64,000 bases of DNA from Mycobacterium sp. URHB0044 (GTDB taxonomy: Bacteria > Actinomycetota > Actinomycetes > Mycobacteriales > Mycobacteriaceae), in contig NZ_JIAW01000008.1 of assembly GCF_000620625.1 (NCBI RefSeq), positions 1 to 64,000 of the forward strand. The letters run 5' to 3'. The notes beneath the pieces are model-generated. The model searched no databases, was not told where the DNA came from, and worked only from the letters and a program-made list of their open reading frames with translations. How positions within the stretch are numbered: position 1 is the first letter of the stretch; every line of letters starts with the position of its first letter. Shown here piece after piece: positions 34,572 through 42,698 of the stretch. The translations under genes and the position numbers were made by a program.

Positions 34572-35234
34572 ATGACAGTCGATCAGCTGGATGCGGAAGC
34601 GCTTGCGCTGCTTGAGGAGGCGGAGACGGAGGCCGCGGCCGACGCAGCCCGAGCGCGGGCCGCCCGGTTGCGCAGCGAGGCCGAGGCCGACGTCGATCGG
34701 ATAGCCGACGAGCCGGGTCCCGCGAGGTCGAGGCGGCCTTGGCTGCGCCGCCCGACGTGGACGACGGTGTTGGTGTCCGTCGCCGTCATCGCCTCCTGCC
34801 TACTTCTCGCCGTCAGCGGACTCATGGTTTGGCAGGATCGGCAGGCCGCCAGTGAACGCCACCGCGCCGCGGAGTTCACGGCCGCCGCTCGGCAGAGCGT
34901 GCTGGCGGTGTTGTCATTGGACTTCAACAAAGCGGATCAAGACGTGCAACGGATCGTCGACAGTTCGACCGGTCAGTTCAGGGACGAGTTCCAGAAGGCC
35001 GCAGAGGAGTTCATCAACGCGACCCGCGAGCAGAAGGTGGTGTCCAAGGGCGATGTCGAAGCCGCGGCCGTCCAATCGATGACGGACGACTCCGCGGAGG
35101 TTCTCGTTGCTGCCACCTCCAGCGTCACCAACGCCGGCGGCGCGAAGGACGAGCCCCGATCATGGCGAATCTACGTCAGCGTGACCCGGGAAGGCGATCT
35201 GATCAAGATGTCGAAGCTGGAGTTCGTGCCGTGA
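34572..35234 (+). CDS. Mce-associated membrane protein 1
   Basis: A 220-residue protein: an acidic N-terminal coiled stretch (LDAEALALLEEAETEAAADA), one membrane helix (TVLVSVAVIASCLLLAVSGL), then an NTF2-like external domain with LAVLSLDFNKADQDVQRIVD. This is the layout of Mce-associated (Mas) proteins that stabilise Mce import complexes. The start is ATG 34572. Usually such genes follow mceF directly; here they are 7.5 kb from mceF and on the opposite strand. Confidence 0.8.
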   Translation: MTVDQLDAEALALLEEAETEAAADAARARAARLRSEAEADVDRIADEPGPARSRRPWLRRPTWTTVLVSVAVIASCLLLAVSGLMVWQDRQAASERHRAAEFTAAARQSVLAVLSLDFNKADQDVQRIVDSSTGQFRDEFQKAAEEFINATREQKVVSKGDVEAAAVQSMTDDSAEVLVAATSSVTNAGGAKDEPRSWRIYVSVTREGDLIKMSKLEFVP

Positions 35235-35803
35235 CCACGGCGATGGAGCAGGACAGTACTGACGTCGATGCCGAAGCCGTGGAAGCCGTCGCGCCCCCAG
35301 CAGGCAGGTGGCGACGTGTGCTGCTGCGGTGGCGTTTGATCGCCGTGGTGCTTTTGCTGTTGTCGTCGGCCGGGGTCGCCGGCAGGGTGTACGTCACCGG
35401 ATATCGGCCGGCGCAGCAGACCAACGACACCGCGGCGACGGCGGCGATCACCGCAGCGTCGCAAGGCGCCGTGGCGTTGCTGACCTACGCTCCCGACAGC
35501 TTCGCCCGCGATCTCGCTGCCGCGAAGTCGCATCTCACCGGCGACTTCCTCACCTACTATGCCAAGTTCGCCGACGAGATCGTCGGACCGGCGGCCACGC
35601 AGAAGTCCGTCAAGACCCAGGCAACGGTGGTGCGAGCAGCGATTTCCGAGCTGCATCCGGAGTCGGCAAAGGTGCTGATCTTCCTCAATCAGACCACCTC
35701 CAGCAAGGATTCGGCTGAGCCGGTCCAGGCCGCAAGCAGTGTCGTCGTGAGCCTCGTCAAGTCCGACGAGGCATGGTTGATTTCCGCCTTCGATCCCGTC
35801 TGA
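35231..35803 (+). CDS. Mce-associated membrane protein 2
   Basis: A 190-residue protein starting at GTG 35231, which overlaps the previous stop by 4 bp (GTGA). One membrane helix (LIAVVLLLLSSAGVAGRVYV) precedes an external domain with AVALLTYAPDSFARDLAAAK and FLTYYAKFADEIVGPAATQK, as in the second Mas protein of mce loci. Coupled translation with the first suggests they form a pair. Confidence 0.8.
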   Translation: MTTAMEQDSTDVDAEAVEAVAPPAGRWRRVLLRWRLIAVVLLLLSSAGVAGRVYVTGYRPAQQTNDTAATAAITAASQGAVALLTYAPDSFARDLAAAKSHLTGDFLTYYAKFADEIVGPAATQKSVKTQATVVRAAISELHPESAKVLIFLNQTTSSKDSAEPVQAASSVVVSLVKSDEAWLISAFDPV

Positions 35804-35927
35804 CCCCGATACCGACTGTGACGCAGTCGATTCCCGATGAGCGGGTGAGCGCGTCTATCCAGCGACGTCGTCAGCCGACGATGGAGTCAGCCTTGAGGCG
35901 ACGGCTCTCCTGGCGGGAAGGCGAACG

Positions 35928-36782
35928 ATGGCGGTTTCCGGCAATGACGACGTCGTGACGTACGCGGCGGCCGACGGTGTCGCCACGGTGACCATGAACC
36001 GTCCCCAGTATCGCAACGCGCAAAATTCGGTGATGACGTACGCGCTCGATGCCGCCTTCGAGCGCGCGGTGGCGGATGAGGACGTCCGGGTCATCGTGCT
36101 GGCGGGGGAGGGTCGGCACTTCAGTGCCGGTCACGATATCGGCACCCCGGATCGCGATCACCACGTCTCGTATGACAACAAGGCGGTGTTGTGGTGGGAC
36201 CACGTCGACCGCCCGGCCGGTGACCAGCGCTACGCCAGGGAGATGGAGGTGTATCTGGGAATGTGCCGTCGGTGGCGGGAGATCCCGAAGCCGACCATCG
36301 CGATGGTTCAGGGTGCCTGCATCGCCGGTGGGTTGATGCTAGCTTGGGTATGCGACCTCATCGTTGCCTCCGAGGACGCGTTCTTCTCGGATCCCGTAGT
36401 GCGCATGGGCATTCCCGGTGTCGAGTACTTCGCACACCCCTGGGTTCTGGGGCCGCGCTTCGCCAAGGAGATTCTCTTCACCGCGGACCGATTCACCGCA
36501 ACCCGTGCGCAGGAAGTAGGGATGGTCAATCGCGTCGTGCCCCGCGACCGGCTGCCGTCGGAGACCCGCGCGATAGCTGCCCGCATCGCCGCCATGCCGC
36601 CGTTCGGACTGGCGCTGACTAAGCGCGCCGTGAACCAGTGCGAAGACCAGATGGGAATGCGCAACGGGATGGACGGCGTCTTCGCGCTGCATCACTTCGC
36701 TCACGCCCACAACGCCGAGGTGGGCGCCGGACCGCTGGGTGGAATGGACGTTGAAGCGATGGCGTCGAAGCCGGCAGGCTGA
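35928..36782 (+). CDS. Enoyl-CoA hydratase/isomerase-family (crotonase) protein
   Basis: A 284-residue crotonase. The CoA/oxyanion region is EGRHFSAGHDIG, followed after a longer than usual insert by QGACIAGGLMLAWVCDLIVA and FSDPVVRMGIPGVEYFAHPW. The two glutamates used by classical hydratases (in GGGCELA and PE-type segments) are replaced by Leu and Val, so hydration is unlikely; isomerase, hydrolase or C-C bond chemistry is possible. It is adjacent to an AtuA-like gene and Mas genes, but no operon partner is certain. Confidence 0.82.
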   Translation: MAVSGNDDVVTYAAADGVATVTMNRPQYRNAQNSVMTYALDAAFERAVADEDVRVIVLAGEGRHFSAGHDIGTPDRDHHVSYDNKAVLWWDHVDRPAGDQRYAREMEVYLGMCRRWREIPKPTIAMVQGACIAGGLMLAWVCDLIVASEDAFFSDPVVRMGIPGVEYFAHPWVLGPRFAKEILFTADRFTATRAQEVGMVNRVVPRDRLPSETRAIAARIAAMPPFGLALTKRAVNQCEDQMGMRNGMDGVFALHHFAHAHNAEVGAGPLGGMDVEAMASKPAG

Positions 36783-36786
36783 CCCG

Positions 36787-37107
36787 TCAGGTCGGGCTCG
36801 GAATCCGCATCCCCAGTAGCCGCGAGCTCAGCGACTTGCCGTGGCTGTCGAGGGCCAGCGACGTGGTGACACCGCCGTCGAGCGCGTTGGCACAAACGAA
36901 TTGCAGTCCGCAGATCGACGGAACCTCGTAGCGCACGACGTCCCCGGTGACGTAGTCGGCGAGGTGGCTCTTGACGTGCTCGGCCGTCACATGTGTTCGC
37001 AGCCAGTCGTAGTCGTGGTCGTCGAGAGGAAACAGCGACAGGATGGCCGTGTCACCCTTGTCGCCGGCGCGCGCGTGCGCGAGTTCGCGTAGGAACACCG
37101 TGTTCAC
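36787..37107 (-). CDS. AtuA-associated small protein
   Basis: A 106-residue protein starting at GTG 37107, overlapping the AtuA-like stop by 4 bp. It reads LRELAHARAGDKGDTAILSL, the hallmark of the small protein or C-terminal domain that accompanies AtuA-type (DUF1446) proteins. Its exact role in terpenoid degradation is unknown. It is intact although its partner is truncated. Confidence 0.72.
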   Translation of the reverse strand: MNTVFLRELAHARAGDKGDTAILSLFPLDDHDYDWLRTHVTAEHVKSHLADYVTGDVVRYEVPSICGLQFVCANALDGGVTTSLALDSHGKSLSSRLLGMRIPSPT

Positions 37108-38090
37108 GTCGTCTCCAGGATCTCGGTACTCGACGTGACGGCGGCCCGGTCGATGAACGTCGACAGGATTCCGATGACGTCGGTGACCGTGGTGCGGACA
37201 CCGCCGCCGCCCGCCTGTCCGTTGAGATAGAGCGCTTCCACTTCGTGGTTGACGTGGCGCGCGTGGTCCGCGTCGGCCGTCATGGCGGCCACCCGCAGCC
37301 GGCATTCGCCGTCGGCCATGCCGTTCGGGTCGTCGAGCGTGCCGATGACTTCCACCCTCGGGTCGATGCTGATTCGCCGAATTCGTTGTGCAGCAACGTC
37401 ACCGGCCAGTCGCACGCGGTCAACGCAGCCGAGCCCGGCGTACGAGATCTCGGCTTCGCTGCGGAACCCGGCGCGATACCCGACGCTGACCTTCAGTTGA
37501 TCGGGACGGCGGCGTCCCACTGCTCCACTGACGTGCACGCGGTCGGTTCCGACGTTGCGCACCGACACGGAGTAGACGTCGAGCGTCACATCCGGTGTGA
37601 CGTAAGCACCGGGGTCGCCGAGCTCGTACAGCAGCTGTTCACGCACCGTGCGGTGATCAATCAATCCTCCTGTGCCAGACAGCTTTCCGATGACCATCGA
37701 CCCGTCGGACGAGACGTCGGCGTAGGGCAATCCGAGTTCGGTGAGCCCTGGTACGTCCTTGTAACCGGGATCGGCGAAGTAGCCTCCGCTGACCTGGGTA
37801 CCGCATTCGAGCAGATGACCCGCGAGCGTGGCTGCAGCCATCCGTGCTTCGTCGGCGGGATCCCACCCGAATCGGTCGATCAGTGCGGCGACGAACAGTG
37901 ATGGGTCGGCCACCCTGCCCGTCAGGACGACGTCGGCTCCTGCGGCAAGACCGGGAAGGAGGCTCTCGGCACCCAGATATGCGTTCGCGGAGATGATCTG
38001 ACCGTGACGAGTGAAGGACTGGCGCTTACCCGCGTCGCGACCCACAGCGACGTCGCCCCGCACTACGCGGACACGACGACATCGACTTAA
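37104..38090 (-). pseudogene. AtuA-like acyclic terpene utilisation protein, N-terminally truncated
   Basis: About 325 residues match the central and C-terminal part of AtuA-family proteins: ANAYLGAESLLPGLAAGADV, VLTGRVADPSLFVAALIDRF, and GHLLECGTQVSGGYFADPGY. The first 100 or so residues, including the usual start GNAAGFWGD-type motif, are missing; the open frame continues upstream but the residues are not family-like. AtuA is needed for growth on citronellol and geraniol in Pseudomonas. An IS21-like end lies 310-340 bp upstream in the orientation expected if an element interrupted this gene. Confidence 0.72.
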
Positions 38091-38691
38091 CGCTGTCGCA
38101 GGCGAGTCTGATCGCACGTTATGAGACGACCCGCCCCTCACATCTGCCCAGAGTCACGTGACCGGCGTGCTAACCAGCCATGCTGCCATGTAATGCGGCA
38201 ATCCCGCAGCCGGTGCGTGCCGTCCATGCCCGGGACAAGGCCGTGCTTGGCCTCGGGCAGACCGAGCTTCGCCGCGGAGGCTCCCGACCCGCGCGCCGGC
38301 GTGTGGCCTTGAGGTGGTCGAGATGCGTTAAGGCGCAACACGTTCCAGGTCGTCATCGCCCATGTGATTCGCTCCGCCACGTGTTCTCGGCGTCCGCCGC
38401 CACGTATCCTGCCAATCTTCGCTGCACGTCGACAATTGCCGAATCCGCGGGGTGGACATCGAGTGAGAATGCGCAATCTGAGCAGCTCGCAGCAACGCAA
38501 CTGGACACCACAGTGAGATTTTCGAAATTTGGTGAGTTCTTCGAGGAAGTGGCGTGTCGTTGAACTGCAATAGTTCGTTCGGCGGCCCTTTGGGGACGGT
38601 CGGTGGCTCCATCCGATAAGCGCGGCCGGAGCCACCGAAACAGCGACGCCTATGCCGGAGCAACTACTACGAGCGGTGTTGACCCGCGGTA
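38091..38691. other. Gene-free interval holding IS remnant
   Basis: This stretch has no convincing coding region. Its middle contains the inverted IS21-like end at 38404-38434; the 300 bp between that end and the atuA remnant are probably leftover element sequence. Open frames on the minus strand here have no family features. Confidence 0.4.
38404..38434 (-). repeat. IS21-like end repeat, copy 3 (inverted)
   Basis: Read on the minus strand from 38434 the sequence begins TGTCGACGTGCAGCGAAG and continues ATTGGCAGGATACG, matching copies 1 and 2 with a few differences over about 27 bp. It is oriented opposite to them, so copies 1 and 3 bracket the 28.3-38.4 kb segment as inverted ends. Confidence 0.55.
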
Positions 38692-38705
38692 CGGAAACGG
38701 TTCCG
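38692..38705. promoter_or_regulatory. Palindrome CGGAA-N4-TTCCG upstream of tetR
   Basis: A 5-bp inverted repeat with a 4-bp spacer, 39 bp before the GTG start at 38745 and just after TTGACC (38679-38684), which could be a -35 box. A self-regulatory site for the downstream TetR protein is plausible. Confidence 0.4.
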
Positions 38706-38744
38706 ATAGTATCCAGGCTCCACCGTGGATGGAGGGTATGGCTT

Positions 38745-39380
38745 GTGGCGGCTTCCCATGCCGGCGCACCACGGCAGGCGGGGCCGCTGCGGTCCCCACC
38801 CGTCCGAAAGCGCCGGGTTGAGAACGAGCGACGAGAAGAACTGCTCGCGCGTCTGCAAGAATTGCTGGTCGCCGAGGGGTTCGCTCACCTGACGGTTGAC
38901 GACCTGGCGGCTCGTTTGCAGTGCTCGAAGTCGACGTTGTACGCGATTTCCTCGAGTAAAGAGTTTCTCGTTACGACAGTGCTCAAGCGTTTCTTTCGTT
39001 TGGCGGCGGAGCGGGTCGAAGCACGGGTTGTGTCCATTGCTCGGCCGTCGGAGCAGATCGCCGCCTACCTGACGGCCGTCGGCACAGAGATGCGGGGGAT
39101 GTCGACGACCTGTTACGCGGACATGATGGCGCACGACTCCACCCGCGAAATCTACGCGATCAACTCCGCCGCAGCGGCGCGTCGAGTCCGTGAGTACATT
39201 CAGCACGGCATCGGGGCCGGCGAGTTCCGTGCTCTACACGCCGAATTCGTCGGCGAGTGCGTGAGTCTGCTCATCGAGGGCATTCAGCATGGCGAACTAC
39301 TCGAGCGCACCGGCCTGTCGTCGGGCGACGCCTTCACCGAGCTCGGTGAACTCGTGCTCGCGGCGCTCACCAACAAGTGA
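38745..39380 (+). CDS. TetR-family regulator
   Basis: A 211-residue TetR protein: HTH in FAHLTVDDLAARLQCSKSTL followed by YAISSSKEFLVTTVLKRFFR, then a ligand domain with TCYADMMAHDSTREIYAINS. The start GTG 38745 is chosen because GGAGGG precedes it and the palindrome and promoter-like boxes lie upstream; an in-frame ATG at 38652 would place them inside the gene. Its target may be the hydrolase operon on the opposite strand. The 294 bp after it (39381-39674) show no gene. Confidence 0.78.
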   Translation: MAASHAGAPRQAGPLRSPPVRKRRVENERREELLARLQELLVAEGFAHLTVDDLAARLQCSKSTLYAISSSKEFLVTTVLKRFFRLAAERVEARVVSIARPSEQIAAYLTAVGTEMRGMSTTCYADMMAHDSTREIYAINSAAAARRVREYIQHGIGAGEFRALHAEFVGECVSLLIEGIQHGELLERTGLSSGDAFTELGELVLAALTNK

Positions 39381-39674
39381 GCGGCGTCGGCTGGGTGGTT
39401 GGGCCACGTGCCGACATGACTTTATGACCGACAAACGGCAGTGAACGGCATTCCGTTTCTCGCGGGCGGCGCTGGTCGGCTCTATCGGCCGATGGGAACG
39501 GAAGGGACTTTCGATCGCCAAGTCTTTAGGCTGAGCTGATACTTGGCGCCCGCCGGCCCAAACCGCCTCGACCATCCTTCATGAATTCCGGCCGACCAGA
39601 CATGGCTCTTCACTCTGGCGCTTGACTGGGTACTGAAGCGAATCCGGTGCCAGCAGTGTCGTCGCTGTGATCGT

Positions 39675-40247
39675 TTACCGGATGGAGGATCCGATGGAGA
39701 TTCCACCGTCCACGTCGAGAACGACACCAGTGATGTAGCCGGCGTCCTCGCTGGCCAAGAAGGCGACGGCTTCGCCGATGTCCTCGGGCCGGCCGGTGTG
39801 TCGCAACGGGATCTTGTTGGTGAGTTTGTCGCGTGCGGGACCGTTCATCGAAGCGAGCATCGGTGTTTCGATCAGACCGGGGGCGATGGCGTTGGCGGTG
39901 ATGCCGTGCCGGGCGCCTTCGAGGGCCAGGGTGCGGGTCAAGCCGATGATGCCGACCGCGCCGAGCCGCCAGATCGCAAGGATCACGGTGACCAATTCGG
40001 CGCTCTTGCCCATCAGGGTCGCGACCCGATCGCGGGGGCCGACACCGAGCCCTTGCAGCGCTCGCGCGTAGCGGTGGGAGTCTGCGCCGAGTTGCCCGAA
40101 GGTGACGGTGGACGCGGCGCCGTCGGGGTCGATGACAGTGAATGCGAGGCCGTCTGCGGGATGCCGGTCGCACAGCAGCCACGCGACGTTGGCGTGCCGG
40201 GCACCGAATGTGGCGGCGAGTTCGGTGATCCGCTCCGCGGCGCTCAT
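39675..40247 (-). CDS. Chimeric protein: acyl-CoA synthetase N-terminus fused to SDR C-terminus
   Basis: A 190-residue product made of two unrelated parts in one frame. Residues 1-98 (MSAAERITELAATFGARHAN ... RYARALQGLGVGPRDRVATL ... AIWRLGAV) are the start of an AMP-forming acyl-CoA synthetase, without its ATP and catalytic motifs. Residues 99-190 (GIIGLTRTLALEGARHGITA ... RPEDIGEAVAFLASEDAGYI ... VLDVDGGISIG) are the last third of a short-chain dehydrogenase, without its Rossmann motif and catalytic Tyr. The junction is near 39950-39960. A deletion between two neighbouring genes best explains it. The start overlaps the upstream hydrolase stop (ATGA). Neither original activity can be expected. 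Confidence 0.85.
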   Translation of the reverse strand: MSAAERITELAATFGARHANVAWLLCDRHPADGLAFTVIDPDGAASTVTFGQLGADSHRYARALQGLGVGPRDRVATLMGKSAELVTVILAIWRLGAVGIIGLTRTLALEGARHGITANAIAPGLIETPMLASMNGPARDKLTNKIPLRHTGRPEDIGEAVAFLASEDAGYITGVVLDVDGGISIGSSIR

Positions 40248-41986
40248 CCCTCGCTCTTTCGGTCGATGATGGGCAGGATGAGACGACTCGGGTAGTGCGG
40301 ACCGTGGTGGATGTGGTTGATGGCGGGGACCATCTGGTTCTCGGACTCTTGGGCTATGACGCCGCCAGTGTTGGTGTTTCGGTCGTAGCGGGGGAAGTTG
40401 CTGCTGGAGATGTCGAGCCGGATGCGGTGCCCGGGCAGGAATACGTTGGCCGTTGCGGTCATGTCGATGATGACCTCGTAGACGGTGCCAGGCTCCATCA
40501 TTACTTCCCGGTCGAGGCCGTCGCGGTAGCGGACTCGCAGGATCCCGTCGCACAGATTGATCGCCCGTCCGTCAGGAAAGACGTCGACAAGCTTGGCGGT
40601 GAAGTCGGTGTCCACCGCCGAGGATGAGACGAACAACGTCACGCTTATCGGGCCAGTGACCTCAACAGGCGCCTCGAAAACAGATGTGGCGTAACACAAT
40701 ACATCGTCTCGGGTGGCGACGGCCTGCTGGTCGACGGGGCCGCCGAATCCGTGTGTCATCGGCAAGCACGCCCCGCCTGCGGTGGGAACCGGGCGGCGTG
40801 GGTCGTAGAGGTACGTGTCGTGCTCGGCGTTGGGCGCCGCCGCGATCGTCAATACGCCGTCGCCATTCGAGGTGTTGGCGTGGCCGCTACTGCCGAGGTG
40901 GTAGTCGGTCCACTGGGTGTCGGGCAGCGGCCAGTCCTGCTCGTCGCGCCACTGGTCGATGCCCATGACGAAGATCTTCACCGGCGCGATGTCGTCCAAG
41001 GCGGTGGTGTCGCCGCGCAGCCAGCGGTCGAAGAATTTCACGTGCAGATTGGTCAGACGCAGCACTGCGGATGCGGCCATCGGCCCGAAGGAGCGGTCCG
41101 GGTAGACACCGGTGGTGGTGAGGTGGTCCCAGGGGCCAATGATGAGACGCTGCTCGGCGCGGGCCTCCGCGGTTCCCGCGTGCTGGCGAGTGGCGGCGAA
41201 GTCGCGGACGGTCTGTCCGATGTAGAGGTCGTACCAGCCGCCGATGTGTAACGCCGGAACGTGGACATTTGGGAGGTCTGGTCGGAGGTCGACGGCGTTC
41301 CAGTACTCGTCGTGGGTGTGGTGGGCCATCCAGTCGCCCCACCATTTGTTGTAGGCCGCAAGGACCGGTACCTCGGCGGTCGGCAGCACGTCGTTGAGGG
41401 ACTCGGGATACAGCATGGCTTGACCGAGCTCCAACAGCCGATCCACCGTGCCGACGCCTTGGCCCAGGGATCGCTGTGCGTCGAAGGTGTACATCATGGC
41501 GCACCACACCGTCATCAGGCTCAGCGAGAGCGCTCCGCCGGTGGAGTACCAGAGCCCGTACTTGTCGAGGGACGCGAAGCATGGCGCGATCGCCTTCAAG
41601 GCGGAAGGTTTCGTTACCGCGGCTTCCCACTGGACCATGCCGAGATAGGACGGCCCGTACATGCCGACCCTGCCATCAGACCAGGGCTGGTCGGCAATCC
41701 AGGCGATGGTATCTGCACCATCGGGCCGGTCGGCCGCGTGCGGAACGAACTCGCCTTCCGAACGGAAGGTTCCGCGGCAGTCTTGAATCACGACCGCGTA
41801 GCCCGCTTCGAGCAGTGTTGCGACGTTGAGGAAGTAATCCCCGAGCGGAGCCTCGCTGTCCTTGCTGTAGGGAAGGCGGACCAACAGCGTTGGCGCCGTG
41901 CCTTCGACTGGTCGCCATACATTGGCGGCCAACACCACGCCATCACGGACCGGGATTCGGACATCTATCTCATACAGGTGCTGCAC
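40244..41986 (-). CDS. CocE/NonD-family acyl esterase
   Basis: A 580-residue alpha/beta hydrolase of the cocaine-esterase / X-Pro dipeptidyl-peptidase class. An N-terminal hydrolase domain has VIQDCRGTFRSEGEFVPHAA and the nucleophile elbow MYGPSYLGM; a C-terminal jelly-roll domain contains VTGPISVTLFVSSSAVDTDF and FLPGHRIRLDISSSNFPRYD. It cleaves ester or amide bonds of unknown substrates. It was probably followed by an acyl-CoA synthetase, of which only the N-terminus remains in the chimeric gene. Confidence 0.86.
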   Translation of the reverse strand: MQHLYEIDVRIPVRDGVVLAANVWRPVEGTAPTLLVRLPYSKDSEAPLGDYFLNVATLLEAGYAVVIQDCRGTFRSEGEFVPHAADRPDGADTIAWIADQPWSDGRVGMYGPSYLGMVQWEAAVTKPSALKAIAPCFASLDKYGLWYSTGGALSLSLMTVWCAMMYTFDAQRSLGQGVGTVDRLLELGQAMLYPESLNDVLPTAEVPVLAAYNKWWGDWMAHHTHDEYWNAVDLRPDLPNVHVPALHIGGWYDLYIGQTVRDFAATRQHAGTAEARAEQRLIIGPWDHLTTTGVYPDRSFGPMAASAVLRLTNLHVKFFDRWLRGDTTALDDIAPVKIFVMGIDQWRDEQDWPLPDTQWTDYHLGSSGHANTSNGDGVLTIAAAPNAEHDTYLYDPRRPVPTAGGACLPMTHGFGGPVDQQAVATRDDVLCYATSVFEAPVEVTGPISVTLFVSSSAVDTDFTAKLVDVFPDGRAINLCDGILRVRYRDGLDREVMMEPGTVYEVIIDMTATANVFLPGHRIRLDISSSNFPRYDRNTNTGGVIAQESENQMVPAINHIHHGPHYPSRLILPIIDRKSEG

Positions 41987-42157
41987 GATGCTCCTTGGCG
42001 AGGCCTATTGGATGATGGTGTGTCACAGCAGATCTACCTCTTGCTGCGTCCCTGCGCGCGGGGGCAGACCGCTCAGTGGGAACTCGGAGGGGGCGCAGCC
42101 TCGACGCTGAGACGATGATCCCCAGCCGCACCGTCGCGGCGGGTTGAGGAGAAGACG

Positions 42158-42667
42158 ATGCGTGTACTGGGTGCAATGACGGGTGCCGCTGCTTTGGTCT
42201 TCGCGCCCGCTATGGTGGCTGCGTCGCCGGCGTCGGCCTCTGAAGACTGGGGTCTCAATGGCACCTACACCGCGACGTCGAACGGCGAGTGGGCGAAGAC
42301 CAACGAGATCTACCACGACGAGGCGAGCCTGCGGAGCACGTGGAGCATCACGACGACGTGCAGCTATCCAGGCGAATGCACGGGCACGGTGAGCAGCACC
42401 TGGGATTGGACGGCGCCCATCTACCAGAAGAGCGGCGTGTGGTACGTCAAACACGTCGTCGACAACTGGCAGCCGTGCCCGGACGGGACCGCGGCGCCCG
42501 GCCTCCAGGTCTTCAGGTTCTCTGCCACCACGCCCGACGGCACGAAGAGCGATCCGACGTCGACGACCCTGGTCGGCGAGGATCGGACCGCGGGAACCAG
42601 CGGCTCGTGCGGCTCCAGCAAGACGCTGTTCATCAGCATGCCGTTCAAGCTCGTCAAGACCGGCTGA
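42158..42667 (+). CDS. Conserved secreted protein next to the mce operon
   Basis: A 169-residue protein with a Sec signal (MRVLGAMTGAAALVFAPAMV, cleavage near ASPASASED). The mature part, with GLNGTYTATSNGEWAKTNEI, SLRSTWSITTTCSYPGECTG and two cysteine pairs, forms a small beta-rich domain of unknown function seen in mycobacterial secreted proteins. GAGGAG precedes the ATG. It converges on mceF, 31 bp away. Confidence 0.75.
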   Translation: MRVLGAMTGAAALVFAPAMVAASPASASEDWGLNGTYTATSNGEWAKTNEIYHDEASLRSTWSITTTCSYPGECTGTVSSTWDWTAPIYQKSGVWYVKHVVDNWQPCPDGTAAPGLQVFRFSATTPDGTKSDPTSTTLVGEDRTAGTSGSCGSSKTLFISMPFKLVKTG

Positions 42668-42698
42668 CCCAACCCGTTCTAACTCGACCCCGCTGAGT

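Noticed and set aside
28353..38434. CRISPR array suggested by repeated ~30-bp sequences
   Set aside because: Copies are 5 kb apart, in different orientations and start with a transposon-like TGT; spacing is not that of a CRISPR array.
38138..38635. A 165-codon minus-strand frame next to the IS-like end
   Set aside because: No recognisable motif or ribosome site; it crosses the IS21-like repeat and is probably non-coding element sequence.
39482..39727. An 81-codon minus-strand frame after the TetR gene
   Set aside because: It overlaps the 3' end of the chimeric gene and lacks any family similarity or start signals.
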